NCBI RefSeq assembly: GCF_030146175.1
Contig: NZ_JASLCE010000013.1
Location: 1-64,000 of the forward strand
Length of the DNA stretch: 64,000 bases
Source of the DNA: Flavobacterium sp.
Lineage (GTDB): Bacteria; Bacteroidota; Bacteroidia; Flavobacteriales; Flavobacteriaceae
Direction of reading: 5' to 3'
In this document: positions 34,122 through 43,253 of the stretch, one piece after another
How positions within the stretch are numbered: position 1 is the first letter of the stretch
How the letters are laid out: each line of letters opens with the position of its first letter
Made by a program: the position numbers and the translations under genes
Notes under the pieces: generated by a model
Database searches by the model: none
What the model saw: only the letters and a program-made list of their open reading frames with translations
Told to the model about the DNA's origin: nothing

Positions 34122-34886
34122 TTAAATTACAATTTCAAGGTTGTCATAGGCCAGGAATACATTTTCCGGCAGGGTTTGCTGCACTTCTTCGTGGAATCCC
34201 ATATGATGACTAATATGCGTCAGATAGGCTCTTTCGGGCTGAATTAATTTGATAAACGCCAGTGCTTCTTCGAGATTAAAATGGGAAATATGCGGTTCGA
34301 TCCGAAGTGCATTTACCACAAGAACTTTTAATCCTTTTAATTTTTCGATTTCTTCAGTGTCGATTGTTTTTACATCGGTCAGATAGGCAAAATCATCAAT
34401 ACGATAGCCAAATACCTGTAAATCGGCATGCCAGGCATTTACCGGAATTACTTTTTTACCGCCGATTTCGAAATCGGAATCCTTTTCCACTTCCGTTACC
34501 GTTACGGATGGCGCACCCGGATAGCGGTTTTCGGTTTCAAAAATATAATCGAAACGTCTTTTCAGACTTTCAATTACTCTTTTATGTGCATAAACTGGCA
34601 TATCACCTTGTCGGAAATTAAACGGTCGGATATCATCTAATCCGGCCGTATGATCCGCATGTTCATGCGTAAACAATATACCGTCGAGTTTACGGCAATT
34701 GGCCGCCAGCATCTGTTGTCTGAAATCCGGACCACAGTCAATTGCATAGGCTTGGTCATCCCAGCTTAGCAAAGCGGAAACCCGTAATCGTTTATCTTTT
34801 ATATCGCGGCTCAGGCAAACCGGATGATCACTTCCAATTATAGGAATCCCCTGTGAGGTTCCCGTACCCAAAAAATATACTTTCAA
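34122..34886 (-). CDS. MBL-fold metallo-hydrolase, PhnP-like
   Basis: 254 residues from a TTG start at 34886. This start gives the family's usual beginning, (M)KVYFLGTGTSQGIPIIGSDHPVC, and falls just after a -7 box at 34904-34911; the longer frame to 34958 has no family similarity. ILFTHEHADHTAGLDDIRPF is the HxHxDH metal site. NAWHADLQVFGYRI and YLTHISHHMGFHEEV carry later metal ligands. It is related to PhnP cyclic phosphodiesterase and LipB-associated MBL proteins. The substrate is unknown; cyclic nucleotide or phosphodiester hydrolysis is likely. Confidence 0.88.
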   Translation of the reverse strand: MKVYFLGTGTSQGIPIIGSDHPVCLSRDIKDKRLRVSALLSWDDQAYAIDCGPDFRQQMLAANCRKLDGILFTHEHADHTAGLDDIRPFNFRQGDMPVYAHKRVIESLKRRFDYIFETENRYPGAPSVTVTEVEKDSDFEIGGKKVIPVNAWHADLQVFGYRIDDFAYLTDVKTIDTEEIEKLKGLKVLVVNALRIEPHISHFNLEEALAFIKLIQPERAYLTHISHHMGFHEEVQQTLPENVFLAYDNLEIVI

Positions 34887-34903
34887 AGTAGTCTTCTTTT
34901 TTA

Positions 34904-34911
34904 CAAAAATA
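34904..34911 (-). promoter_or_regulatory. -7 element TATTTTTG upstream of the MBL hydrolase
   Basis: CAAAAATA on the plus strand reads TATTTTTG on the minus strand. It lies 17 bp before the TTG start at 34886 and favours that start over the upstream ATG. Confidence 0.55.
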
Positions 34912-35168
34912 AGAATCTCTCTTCTAAAATAATGAATACACCCTGTGTTAAAAAACAATAGTTTCAGAAATTTAGAGCCGATCCTAATAATAACGGGAGA
35001 TGACAGCTTATCAAAATCATTTTAAAACTACACGTACAATAGTTCACATTTTATTTTACATTCCAGTAATCAGGTCTGACAAAACGACTTACTAAGCCAC
35101 TAACAACACATAAACCCCAAAACCACTTGACTTTTTAGTTAAAATGTCGGATATTGCACTGCAAATCA

Positions 35169-35864
35169 ATGACGATCATGAAAGATAAGGAGCAACCGGA
35201 AGAAAGTCAACCCAAAAAAAGAAAAGTATCGCAGGGTCCGATAAAGGAAAAAGCCCGAACGATGCAAAAACTTGTTGATGCAGTGGGAATTGTCCTGAAA
35301 TCGGAAGGTTATACAGGTCTCACTATTGCAAAAATAGCAGCTGCTGCAGGTTTAGACCGTAAACTGATTTACGCGTATTTTGGTGATGTAAACAATCTTA
35401 TTGAAACCTATATCAGGAAACGGGATTACTGGGCGAATTCGTATGACGATGATATCGTTCCAGACATCATCACACAAAATCATGTCAGCGTAACGGATGG
35501 TCAATATTTTCTGCAAGGTCATTTTAATGCCTTTCTTGAAGACGTCGAAATGCAAAAAATGATTCTTTGGGAACTTAGTGAAGTCAACCCACTTTTAATT
35601 GAAATTGCCGAATTACGAGAAAAAGTAGGCGAAGAACTATTTAAATATTCAGATCCCTATTTTGAAGGAACGGGTATTAATATGCGCGCCATAACAGCCA
35701 TCATGATTGGCGGAATCTACTACCTTTCCTTACACGCCAAGACCAATGGTGTTACAATTTGCGGAATTGACGTCAATCAACCCGATGGAAAACAAGCCAT
35801 TTTAGATGCGTTAGCACAAATAGTTGATTTTGGCTATGAAGCTGCTGAAAAAACAAAAAAATAA
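35169..35864 (+). CDS. TetR/AcrR-family regulator
   Basis: 231 residues from the ATG at 35169; another Met follows at 35178, and the open frame begins earlier at 35154. A basic N-terminal tail (SQPKKRKVSQGPIKEKART) precedes the TetR helix-turn-helix at residues ~35-80: VDAVGIVLKSEGYTGLTIAKIAAAAGLDRKLIYAYFG. The C-terminal ~150 residues form the helical ligand/dimer domain. The ligand is not known. It stands alone, and no efflux operon is adjacent; the RND operon of this window is 25 kb away. Confidence 0.88.
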   Translation: MTIMKDKEQPEESQPKKRKVSQGPIKEKARTMQKLVDAVGIVLKSEGYTGLTIAKIAAAAGLDRKLIYAYFGDVNNLIETYIRKRDYWANSYDDDIVPDIITQNHVSVTDGQYFLQGHFNAFLEDVEMQKMILWELSEVNPLLIEIAELREKVGEELFKYSDPYFEGTGINMRAITAIMIGGIYYLSLHAKTNGVTICGIDVNQPDGKQAILDALAQIVDFGYEAAEKTKK

Positions 35865-35886
35865 TTCTTAAAATACCTTTATACTG

Positions 35887-35914
35887 AAACCGCTTTTCTA
35901 AGCGGTTTTTTTTA
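35887..35914 (+). terminator. Terminator of the TetR gene
   Basis: AAACCGCTT and AAGCGGTTT pair around TTCT, followed by more T residues. Confidence 0.85.
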
Positions 35915-36230
35915 TGCTTTTATATTATTTATCGCTTTTTTCACTTTATACTACTTGATTTCACAAAATGATTTTTAGATTAAATTATTTCTCAATTTGT
36001 TACAAAACACAACAAAACATCAATTTTAAAACGAAACCTACATTTTTTAACAATACAAAACCTATTAAAACAAAAATATAACCGTTTTTTCAATTCAAAA
36101 TATCTAAAAAAATAGATTGATTTTTTAAAATATTCACATTTTGTACCATTAATTAATCTTTTGATAATGATAATTTAATAAAAATGAGGCTGAATTTATT
36201 ATTTCCAAGACAAGCGATATATTTTTTCAA
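35915..36230. other. Very AT-rich intergenic region
   Basis: About 315 bp with no open frame, made largely of A and T runs. It probably includes upstream control DNA for the small secreted gene at 36269. I see no clear palindromic operator. Confidence 0.55.
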
Positions 36231-36238
36231 TAGATTTG
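36231..36238 (+). promoter_or_regulatory. -7 element TAGATTTG
   Basis: An exact TAnnTTTG match 30 bp before the ATG at 36269. It overlaps the TTG at 36236 that would start the longer frame, and so argues against that start. Confidence 0.55.
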
Positions 36239-36268
36239 TTTTCAACTAATTATCAAAAAATTTTAATT

Positions 36269-36499
36269 ATGAAAAAATTTATTTTGATGGCAGCAATGAT
36301 TCTGCCTTGTGTATTTGCTTCAGCAGCAACTTCTGAAAAAGTAGCACCAAACGCGAATACTTCAATTGAATTAACCAGCAACATGGTATTAGGCCAAACT
36401 GCTGATGAAGTTGGAGAAGCTATCTATTTAGGTGTTTACGATGTATACGTGGATGGTGTCTATATTGGAACTTATCACGTATATCTGGTAATCAACTAG
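36269..36499 (+). CDS. Small secreted protein
   Basis: 76 residues from the ATG at 36269. The signal peptide is MKKFILMAAMILPCVFASAA. The mature part is ~55 residues and ends in a repeated aromatic pattern, YLGVYDVYVDGVYIGTYHVY, suggesting a short beta-hairpin peptide. No Cys and no catalytic motif. I do not recognise the family. It has its own promoter and terminator, so it is a free-standing small gene. Confidence 0.65.
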   Translation: MKKFILMAAMILPCVFASAATSEKVAPNANTSIELTSNMVLGQTADEVGEAIYLGVYDVYVDGVYIGTYHVYLVIN

Positions 36500-36509
36500 A
36501 AATGTTCGC

Positions 36510-36549
36510 AAAGTGTCTGTTATTTTTATAACAGACACTTTCTTTTTTA
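36510..36549 (+). terminator. Terminator of the small secreted gene
   Basis: AAAGTGTCTGTTAT and ATAACAGACACTTT form a 14-bp stem with a TTTT loop, followed by CTTTTTT. Confidence 0.87.
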
Positions 36550-36561
36550 GTCAAAAAATCA

Positions 36562-36569
36562 TATTTTTG
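36562..36569 (+). promoter_or_regulatory. -7 element TATTTTTG upstream of the GLPGLI gene
   Basis: An exact TAnnTTTG match about 50 bp before the ATG at 36620. Confidence 0.5.
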
Positions 36570-36619
36570 ATTAAATCACACTAAAAGTTCCAAATTTAGA
36601 GTCCCTAAAAATTATTTCT

Positions 36620-37354
36620 ATGAAACGTTACATTTTTATTCTACTAACCAGTATCGGCATGAATCAGACTATCACCGCACAAACCTCCAAAATAACGTAC
36701 GAAGAACAGGCGAATATTGAGAACCAGTTAAAAAATGTAACCGATCCGGCAACACGCGAACGTGTATCAAAATACCTGTCTCAGGTTAAAACATTTACGC
36801 TATACTATAAAGATGGTATCTCATTGTATAACGAACAAAACGCAAATGACACTTCAGATAAAGACAGTGGATTAAGCGAAAGCAGCTCCAAATTCAAGAC
36901 CGTAAACATTGGTAAGAAAAGTGGTGGCATTTATAAAAATCAAAAAACAAACGAATACCTACAGGAAGCTGATCTTTTAGGCAAAGCTTTTCTGGTTTCG
37001 GACAAACTGGATAAAATCAGCTGGAAGTTGATCAATGAAACCAAAAAAATTGGCGAATTTAACTGTAAAAAAGCCACTGCCGTTGTAAACGGTGAAAACG
37101 TTACCGCCTGGTATGCACCTTCACTTCCCATAAATGACGGACCAAAAGACTACTGGGGATTACCCGGATTAATTATCGATCTGACAACCGATACGAAAAC
37201 GTATCATGCTATAAAAGTCACATCGATAGCGCAATTTGACTTTGAAAAACCTTCTAAAGGACAAAAAATATCCAAAGAAAACTATATAAAAGACCGAAAC
37301 GAAAAAGTTGATCAACTAAAAAGAGGAATGGGGAATGTGTTAAACCAGAACTAA
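36620..37354 (+). CDS. GLPGLI family secreted protein
   Basis: 244 residues. The signal peptide ends TITAQ. The defining motif reads DYWGLPGLIIDL near residue 180, preceded by GEFNCKKATAVVNGENVTAWYAPSLPINDGP. This Bacteroidota family is of unknown function and is very often encoded beside outer-membrane TonB-type receptors. Here the receptor gene begins at the base after this stop codon, so they form a two-gene operon. A role in export or display by the receptor is inferred from the context only. Confidence 0.9.
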   Translation: MKRYIFILLTSIGMNQTITAQTSKITYEEQANIENQLKNVTDPATRERVSKYLSQVKTFTLYYKDGISLYNEQNANDTSDKDSGLSESSSKFKTVNIGKKSGGIYKNQKTNEYLQEADLLGKAFLVSDKLDKISWKLINETKKIGEFNCKKATAVVNGENVTAWYAPSLPINDGPKDYWGLPGLIIDLTTDTKTYHAIKVTSIAQFDFEKPSKGQKISKENYIKDRNEKVDQLKRGMGNVLNQN

Positions 37355-39991
37355 ATGATCCGAACTTTTTTTGTACTGCTTATTCTAGTTATACCCACGC
37401 TCCTAAATGCCCAGAACATTACCGGTATCCTAATCGACTACCAGTCAGAAAAGGGCATTTCCGGGGCAACCCTGCAACTCATCGATAGTCAGACAAACGC
37501 TACCATAAGCTATGTACTATCCGATGATAACGGGAAATTTACGCTGGCAATACCTCCGCCCGGGAATTATATTTTAGAGATCAATCATATCGCGTATGAT
37601 CCGGAATTTCAACAAATAACCGTTTCTAATTCCAACCCTGAAATTCATCTTCCGATACAACTCAGAACGAAATCCAAACAACTTAACGAAGTAATCGTTC
37701 AAGGTTCGCGCGCAGCAGCGCAGCAAAAAGGCGATACAATTCGCTACAACATCAATGCTTTTACAACCGGAAATGAAGAAAAGCTTAAAAACATTATCGA
37801 AAAACTTCCCGGCCTTGAAATCGACGATAACGGAAAAATAAAATCCCAAGGGAAAGTCATCGAAGAATTACTGATCAACGGTAAACCGTTTTTTGGTAAA
37901 AATCATAAAATGGCTACGGAAAATCTGAATGCCAAAATGATCGACGATATTGATTTGATCAACAATTATGAAACCTTTGGCGCCATAAAAGATATTGAGG
38001 GAACGAACAATAAAAAAGCGCTTAACATCCATATCAAAGAAGAATACCTTGGCAAAATAACCGGTGATATTGCCGGGCTATCCGCTTATGACGATCGGTA
38101 TAAAGTGCACAGCAACCTGTTTCGGTTTATGCCCAAATTTAATGCCAGCGCTATTCTCGACAGTAATAACCTAGGCGAACAGGCGATTAGTCTTCGGGAT
38201 TATATGGATATGGACGGCAACATCAAATCGGATATCCGGAACAACGACATGGGCAATCCTGTTTTTGGAGCGGGGAAAATTCCAAAGTTTCTGGTTGCTA
38301 ACGAAAACAACGAAACCAGTCGTTCGCATACCGCAGCTCTAAACATCAGTGCCATGCCAACGGACAAGTTGAGCATTAATGCTTTTAGCATTTTAAATCA
38401 TTCCCGTTTTACCGAACAACGTCTGGTTGAAAAAACTTTTTTTAACACTTCCAATTCCCTACAATCTCAGGATGCTATAGCCGGTAAGATGAACTTTTTA
38501 TTTAATCAGACAAAAGTAAATCTGGAGTACAAACCAAACAAAGATAACCTGATTAATTACTCAGCCATTCTGGATTCCGGTCATGACAAAGGGCAACGGG
38601 ACACGGAAAGCATTCTAAACGGTCAGCCGCAGGATTTTGAAGAAAACAACAAAGCGATTAAACTTAATTTCGGACAACAATTGAGTTATGTTACCAAGCT
38701 CGCTCGTAATAAATTACTTTCAATCAACGCCTATCAGGAATTTAAAAAGCAGGACAACCGTTATGATTTTATTTCCGACCAGCAAACCTTGCTTCCTCCC
38801 TATCAGCGGCTTGATCAGGAATATGTTTTTAAGAGTAATGAAATCGGCGTTTTTAGCAAATACACGCAAAAAATCAGCAACCATGTGGTACGTGGCAATG
38901 CCGGTTTTGTATGGAATCGTTCGTCTTTAGAACTCCTGCAATCGGCATTAGTCACCGGTCAGCCGGAAATAAATCGAAACAGTAATTATGCCTTCGCCGA
39001 CATATCGGTCAAAAAAGCCATTTCCCTATTGCAATACAATGCCAAGCTGGAATTCCGAAATTATTTTTTACAGCCGTCTGATGCCACTAAGGCTTATCTG
39101 TTACCGTTTGTACAAGTAAAACTCGCTTTTACCGACTTGCATTACCTGAGTCTGAGTTATAACCGGAATATTAGTTTTTATGCCAGCGATATACAAAACA
39201 ATTTTCTATATGCCGACGATTATCGGAATTATTACAACCCTAGTACCATCGTTTTCGAAAAACCATTCGAGCAAAATATTGTATCGCTCAACTATTTTAA
39301 ATTCGACCTTTACAATGGCTTTTTATTTCTGGCCAATTCGTCCTATTCCCGGAATAAAAACGAAAATACCAGCAACAGTAGCAATGTCGGAAATTACAAT
39401 TATATAGCCTATCGCAACGATGCCAGCGGTTATTCCTGGAACAATCTGATCAGTGTGGAGCAACGTATAAAACCGCTTAAATCCAAAGCAAAAGCGACAT
39501 TTTCGTATTTGCTTACCGAGAGCTATAATTTTATAGGCGATCAGCAAAATGATTACCGAACCGATAATTTTATGGCGCGTTTTTCTTTGATCAGCTCTTT
39601 TAAAGACAGCTGGTTTAATTACGAAATCGGTAGTCAGTATTCGAATTATGAAACACAGTACGAACTGTTTAATAGTACGATTTACACGCGTAAATGGACA
39701 CCGTTTCTAAACTTTAACGGTCAAATTAATGACAGAATTCTTTATAGACTGGACAATAGTCTGGAGCATTTTTCGACGACCGACAGTGACCGTCAGTTTT
39801 TTAAAACCGATTTTAAGTTGAGTTATAAAAAGCCGAAAACCCATTTTAAATACTGGGTGGAAGGCAATAATATTTTTAACATCAGTAATCCTTCCATAAT
39901 TGCCACCAGTAATAGCAATAACAGTTTTAGCCGTGAAACCATCACCCGACTGGCTGGATATATCGGTTTCGGAATCGGTATGGAATGGTAA
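37355..39991 (+). CDS. Outer-membrane receptor-like protein with carboxypeptidase-like regulatory domain
   Basis: 878 residues. A signal peptide (IRTFFVLLILVIPTLLNAQ) is followed by a carboxypeptidase-D-regulatory-like beta-sandwich at ~21-105 (GILIDYQSEKGISGATLQLIDS). A plug-like segment follows (LNEVIVQGSRAAAQQKGDTIRYN, LPGLEIDDNGKIKSQGKVIEELLINGKPFFG), then a long C-terminal beta-barrel. This is the TonB-dependent-receptor-like group that pairs with GLPGLI proteins and may lack a normal TonB box. The cargo is unknown. The start codon abuts the preceding stop codon. Confidence 0.9.
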   Translation: MIRTFFVLLILVIPTLLNAQNITGILIDYQSEKGISGATLQLIDSQTNATISYVLSDDNGKFTLAIPPPGNYILEINHIAYDPEFQQITVSNSNPEIHLPIQLRTKSKQLNEVIVQGSRAAAQQKGDTIRYNINAFTTGNEEKLKNIIEKLPGLEIDDNGKIKSQGKVIEELLINGKPFFGKNHKMATENLNAKMIDDIDLINNYETFGAIKDIEGTNNKKALNIHIKEEYLGKITGDIAGLSAYDDRYKVHSNLFRFMPKFNASAILDSNNLGEQAISLRDYMDMDGNIKSDIRNNDMGNPVFGAGKIPKFLVANENNETSRSHTAALNISAMPTDKLSINAFSILNHSRFTEQRLVEKTFFNTSNSLQSQDAIAGKMNFLFNQTKVNLEYKPNKDNLINYSAILDSGHDKGQRDTESILNGQPQDFEENNKAIKLNFGQQLSYVTKLARNKLLSINAYQEFKKQDNRYDFISDQQTLLPPYQRLDQEYVFKSNEIGVFSKYTQKISNHVVRGNAGFVWNRSSLELLQSALVTGQPEINRNSNYAFADISVKKAISLLQYNAKLEFRNYFLQPSDATKAYLLPFVQVKLAFTDLHYLSLSYNRNISFYASDIQNNFLYADDYRNYYNPSTIVFEKPFEQNIVSLNYFKFDLYNGFLFLANSSYSRNKNENTSNSSNVGNYNYIAYRNDASGYSWNNLISVEQRIKPLKSKAKATFSYLLTESYNFIGDQQNDYRTDNFMARFSLISSFKDSWFNYEIGSQYSNYETQYELFNSTIYTRKWTPFLNFNGQINDRILYRLDNSLEHFSTTDSDRQFFKTDFKLSYKKPKTHFKYWVEGNNIFNISNPSIIATSNSNNSFSRETITRLAGYIGFGIGMEW

Positions 39992-40132
39992 TTCTCTTCC
40001 AATCATTTATTTTTTTCCGTTACATTCAATTATTTTTATTAATTTCACAGTAATGTGAAACATTATTCACAGTGTTCTGCCCCGCAAATTAATGGCATAA
40101 CACGATTTATCCTCTTTTCGGTTTTTGATAAT

Positions 40133-40150
40133 GCCGGCAGCAATGCCGGC
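40133..40150 (+). terminator. Possible terminator of the GLPGLI/receptor operon
   Basis: GCCGGC-AGCAAT-GCCGGC forms a short GC stem followed by TTTATTAT, about 140 bp past the receptor stop. The distance makes it uncertain. Confidence 0.4.
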
Positions 40151-40260
40151 TTTATTATAAAGTCGCAAAAAGTACCTGAATACTATTTTCATCGTTTGAA
40201 CAACGCTATTTTAACATTAAAAATAGAATTATTTAGCTTTTATTAGAGTCCCTATTTTGT

Positions 40261-40268
40261 TAACTTTG
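40261..40268 (+). promoter_or_regulatory. -7 element TAACTTTG
   Basis: An exact TAnnTTTG match. Transcription would start around 40272-40276, on top of the ATG at 40276, so the second Met at 40285 is the more likely start unless the mRNA is leaderless. Confidence 0.6.
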
Positions 40269-40284
40269 CACTATTATGGCATTT

Positions 40285-41757
40285 ATGAAAAACACAGATA
40301 ACGAAATTACACTTAAAGGCGACCGGGAAATTGAACACATTCCGGCCCTTAAAGAAAAGGCGCTCCGCATTAACCTTAATAAAAACATTTACGGGACATT
40401 TGCCGAAATCGGCGCCGGACAGGAAACGGTAAGGCATTTTTTCAGAGCCGGAGGTTCTTCCGGTACCATTGCAAAGGCAATGTCGGCCTACGACAAAGAT
40501 TTCAGTGATGCAATTTATGGTGTGGAAGATGATGGACGTTATGTTACTGAAAGCCGCTTAAAAAAGATGTTATCCCACGAGATTCAACTGGTGGAAGAAC
40601 GTTTAGGAAGAGACAAACACCCAAGCAAAATGTTCTTTAGTTATGCGAATACCGTAGCTACTATCGACTTTGCGAAACAATATAAAGGCCACGGATGGGT
40701 TGGTATCAAATACCAACTGGATCCGGAGGAAGACTATAACGAGATTATCCTTCACATCCGTTTTAAGGAAAGCGATTCAAGATTACAACAGGAAACTCTT
40801 GGAATTTTAGGTGTTAACCTTATCTACGGGGCTTTTTACAAATACAACGATCCAAAAAAATTACTGCGTTACCTATACGATCACCTGGACAAAGATCAGT
40901 TGGAAATTGACACAATCAATTTTTCCGGTCCGCGTTTTAAAGAAGTCGACAACCGATTAATGAGTTTACAGCTTGTTAAAAACGGAATGACCGATGCGGT
41001 GATGTTTGGTCCGGATGGTAACAACGTACTTCCGGCAACGATCCTATACCGTAAAAATATCCTGGCACTACGCGGAAGTTTCCGCCCGGTTACCAAGGTT
41101 AATATGGACATGTACCAGAAATCGTACGAAATGTTCCTTCAGGAGAAAAAAGTAGACAAGGATAATACGATGGTTATTTTCGAAATCACATTATCCAACC
41201 TACGTTCGGAAGGCGAAATCGACGAGCGTGACTTTATGGATCGCGCCGAATTGCTTTGTTCATTAGGACAAACAGTTATGATTTCGAACTTTCAGGAGTA
41301 TTATAAAGTGGTGGAATATTTCTCCGAATACTCCAAAGCCCGAATGGGATTGGCCATGGGCGTTAGCAATCTGATTGATATTTTCGACGAAAAATACTAC
41401 CGTCATCTTAGCGGTGGAATCCTGGAAGCTTTCGGTAAATTATTCTATCGCGATTTAAAAGTATTCCTGTATCCGATGGAAGACGAAGATGGAAATGTGA
41501 TCACGTCGCAAAACCTGAAAGTACACCCACGAATGAAAGAGTTATATAAATTCTTTGCCTACAACGGAAAAGTAGTCGACATTACCGATTTCGACAAAGA
41601 CCACCTTAAAATCTTTTCCCGTGAGGTTTTAAAAATGATTCACGACGGACAAGAAGGTTGGGAAGAAATGCTACCGGAAGGAATTTCGGAATTGATCAAA
41701 CGTGATCACCTGTTTAGTTGTGGTGATCAGCCGGAACTGGAACAACAATCCAATTAA
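40285..41757 (+). CDS. Conserved protein of unknown function (about 490 residues)
   Basis: 490 residues from the ATG at 40285 (an ATG at 40276 is also in frame). No signal peptide, TM helix or beta-barrel pattern. Marked conserved-looking blocks are GTFAEIGAGQETVRHFFRAGG, SSGTIAKAMSAYDKDFSDAIYG, INFSGPRFKEVDNRLMSLQLV and SNFQEYYKVVEYFSEYSKARMGLAMG. I recall this family as widespread in bacteria and labelled TonB-dependent receptor or nicotinate-nucleotide adenylyltransferase. Neither label is supported: there is no HxGH nucleotidyltransferase motif and no barrel. The function is unassigned; cytosolic. Confidence 0.75.
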   Translation: MKNTDNEITLKGDREIEHIPALKEKALRINLNKNIYGTFAEIGAGQETVRHFFRAGGSSGTIAKAMSAYDKDFSDAIYGVEDDGRYVTESRLKKMLSHEIQLVEERLGRDKHPSKMFFSYANTVATIDFAKQYKGHGWVGIKYQLDPEEDYNEIILHIRFKESDSRLQQETLGILGVNLIYGAFYKYNDPKKLLRYLYDHLDKDQLEIDTINFSGPRFKEVDNRLMSLQLVKNGMTDAVMFGPDGNNVLPATILYRKNILALRGSFRPVTKVNMDMYQKSYEMFLQEKKVDKDNTMVIFEITLSNLRSEGEIDERDFMDRAELLCSLGQTVMISNFQEYYKVVEYFSEYSKARMGLAMGVSNLIDIFDEKYYRHLSGGILEAFGKLFYRDLKVFLYPMEDEDGNVITSQNLKVHPRMKELYKFFAYNGKVVDITDFDKDHLKIFSREVLKMIHDGQEGWEEMLPEGISELIKRDHLFSCGDQPELEQQSN

Positions 41758-41776
41758 ATACATTGGAAACAATCAT

Positions 41777-41818
41777 AAAAAAACCTGTCGGATTTAAAAT
41801 CGGACAGGTTTTCTTTTT
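41777..41818. terminator. Bidirectional terminator, formerly shared with bcp
   Basis: AAACCTGTC and GACAGGTTT pair, with inner ATTT/AAAT pairing and outer A and T tracts. It ends 6 bp before the left copy of the 43-bp bcp-end repeat. Before the RhuM islet inserted, it would have closed bcp as well as the gene ending at 41757. Confidence 0.8.
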
Positions 41819-41824
41819 TGGTTA

Positions 41825-41867
41825 TTATTTTAAAATCTGATCGGCATGTGCTTTGGTTTTTACCTGA
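41825..41867. repeat. Left 43-bp direct repeat (copy of the bcp 3' end)
   Basis: Identical base for base to 43254-43296, which contains the bcp stop codon and its last 13 codons. Identity stops abruptly on both sides. It marks the left edge of the RhuM islet. Confidence 0.93.
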
Positions 41868-41932
41868 TTACACTATCAATTAAACACAAGTAGGTCGCAG
41901 AAATCACATTTTGAAAGCCTTTAAAAAAGAGG

Positions 41933-41940
41933 TATATTTG
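41933..41940 (+). promoter_or_regulatory. Promoter of the RhuM gene (TTG-N19-TATATTTG)
   Basis: TTG at 41911-41913 and TATATTTG at 41933-41940 form a full Bacteroidota promoter about 115 bp before the ATG at 42057. The islet therefore carries its own promoter. Confidence 0.68.
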
Positions 41941-42056
41941 ATTTATTTCTCATTAAGCATCAAAACAGACATCCCTAATAAATCTGCGCTAAGAAAAATT
42001 ACACTTAGTAAAAAACACTAAATCATATGATTCGTCTAATCAATCACTCGTTATAA

Positions 42057-43143
42057 ATGGATAATTTAGAAGAAAAATCGAATTTTATGTTCTACGCAAC
42101 GGAAGACGGAACTACCAATATTCAAGTAGTTTTGTATGACGATACCGTTTGGGCTACGCAACGCTCCATGTCGGAAATTTTCGGCGTAGAAGAAAACACA
42201 ATTACATACCATTTATCAAATATTTATACAGAAGGTGAATTAATTAAAAACGCAACTACTCGAAAAATTCGAGTAGTTCGATTAGAAGGAAATCGAAATG
42301 TTAATAGGGAACTTGATTTTTATAATCTTGATGCCATTATATCTGTAGGATATCGGGTAAACTCTGTAAAAGCTACCCGATTCAGAATTTGGGCGACTAC
42401 CATCTTAAAAGAATATCTGATAAAAGGATTTGCTCTTGATGATGATCGATTAAAACAAGGTAAAGCTTTATTCGGCAAAGACTATTTCAATGAATTATTA
42501 GAAAAAATACGTGAAATACGTGCAAGCGAAAGACGTTTCTATCAGAAAATCACCGATATATACACCACAGCTGTAGATTATGATGTTAAAGCAAAAATTA
42601 CGCAAACATTTTTTGCTACCGTACAAAACAAACTCGAATTCGCTATAACAAAACAAACCGCTCCAGAAATAATAAAGTCGAGAGCTAATGCTACCAAACC
42701 GAATATGGGATACAACATGGAAAAACGCCGGTACGTATGGTAAAATAATGCGGTCGGATGTTTGTACCGCAAAAAACTACTTAAATGAGGAAGAAATAGC
42801 AGAGTTAAACATCTTAGTAAATATGTATCTCGATTATGCAGAATTACAAGCCAAAAGAAATAAAATAATGACCATGGCAGATTGGATTAAAAAGATTGAT
42901 ACCTTTCTAAATTTCAACGAATACGACCTTTTAAAGAATTCCGGAAAAGTACGAACAGAAGTAGCAAAAAGTTTTGCTCTGGAGGAATATGAAAAATTCA
43001 GAGTTATACAAGATCGTGAGTACAGGTCTGATTTCGACAAAGCCATTGAAAAAATAAAATCATCCAGAAAATTACCCTCGGAAAACACCATCAAAACATC
43101 AAATAAAAAAGACGATATACATAACGACAATCCAGATTCCTAA
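42057..43143 (+). pseudogene. RhuM family protein, frameshifted
   Basis: Two overlapping frames encode one RhuM (PF13310-type) protein of about 360 residues. Frame 1 (42057-42743) holds the N-terminal part: VLYDDTVWATQRSMSEIFGVEENTITYHL, FYNLDAIISVGYRVNSVKATRFRIWA and ASERRFYQKITDIYTTAVDY. Frame 2 (open from 42688 to 43143) holds the C-terminal part: TTWKNAGTYGKIMRSDVCTAKNYLNEEEI and FRVIQDREYRSDFDKAIEKI. Homologous text switches frame between ATGGGA and ACAACATGG at ~42705-42718, a 2-bp loss or 1-bp gain. RhuM proteins are scattered accessory genes often found in variable and defence-rich loci. Their function is not established. Confidence 0.85.
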
Positions 43144-43190
43144 TTTTATTACTTTTTAAATACTAAATAATGCTATAAAAATAAAGTTAA

Positions 43191-43207
43191 GGCTGTTTAT
43201 TACAGCC
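43191..43207 (+). terminator. Weak hairpin after the RhuM gene
   Basis: GGCTGT and ACAGCC pair around five A/T bases, 48 bp after the RhuM stop. There is no long T tract. It lies inside the islet. Confidence 0.4.
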
Positions 43208-43253
43208 CTATACTTTTAAATTATCTAAAAAAACAGTTCTATATTTATTCTCT

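Noticed and set aside
40055-40246. Plus-strand 63-codon frame after the receptor gene
   Set aside because: No promoter or signal, and composition like intergenic DNA. It overlaps a GCCGGC hairpin that is better explained as a possible terminator.
41868-43253. RhuM islet as an insertion sequence
   Set aside because: No transposase, no terminal inverted repeats were seen at the insert edges, and a 43-bp target duplication is far longer than IS elements make.
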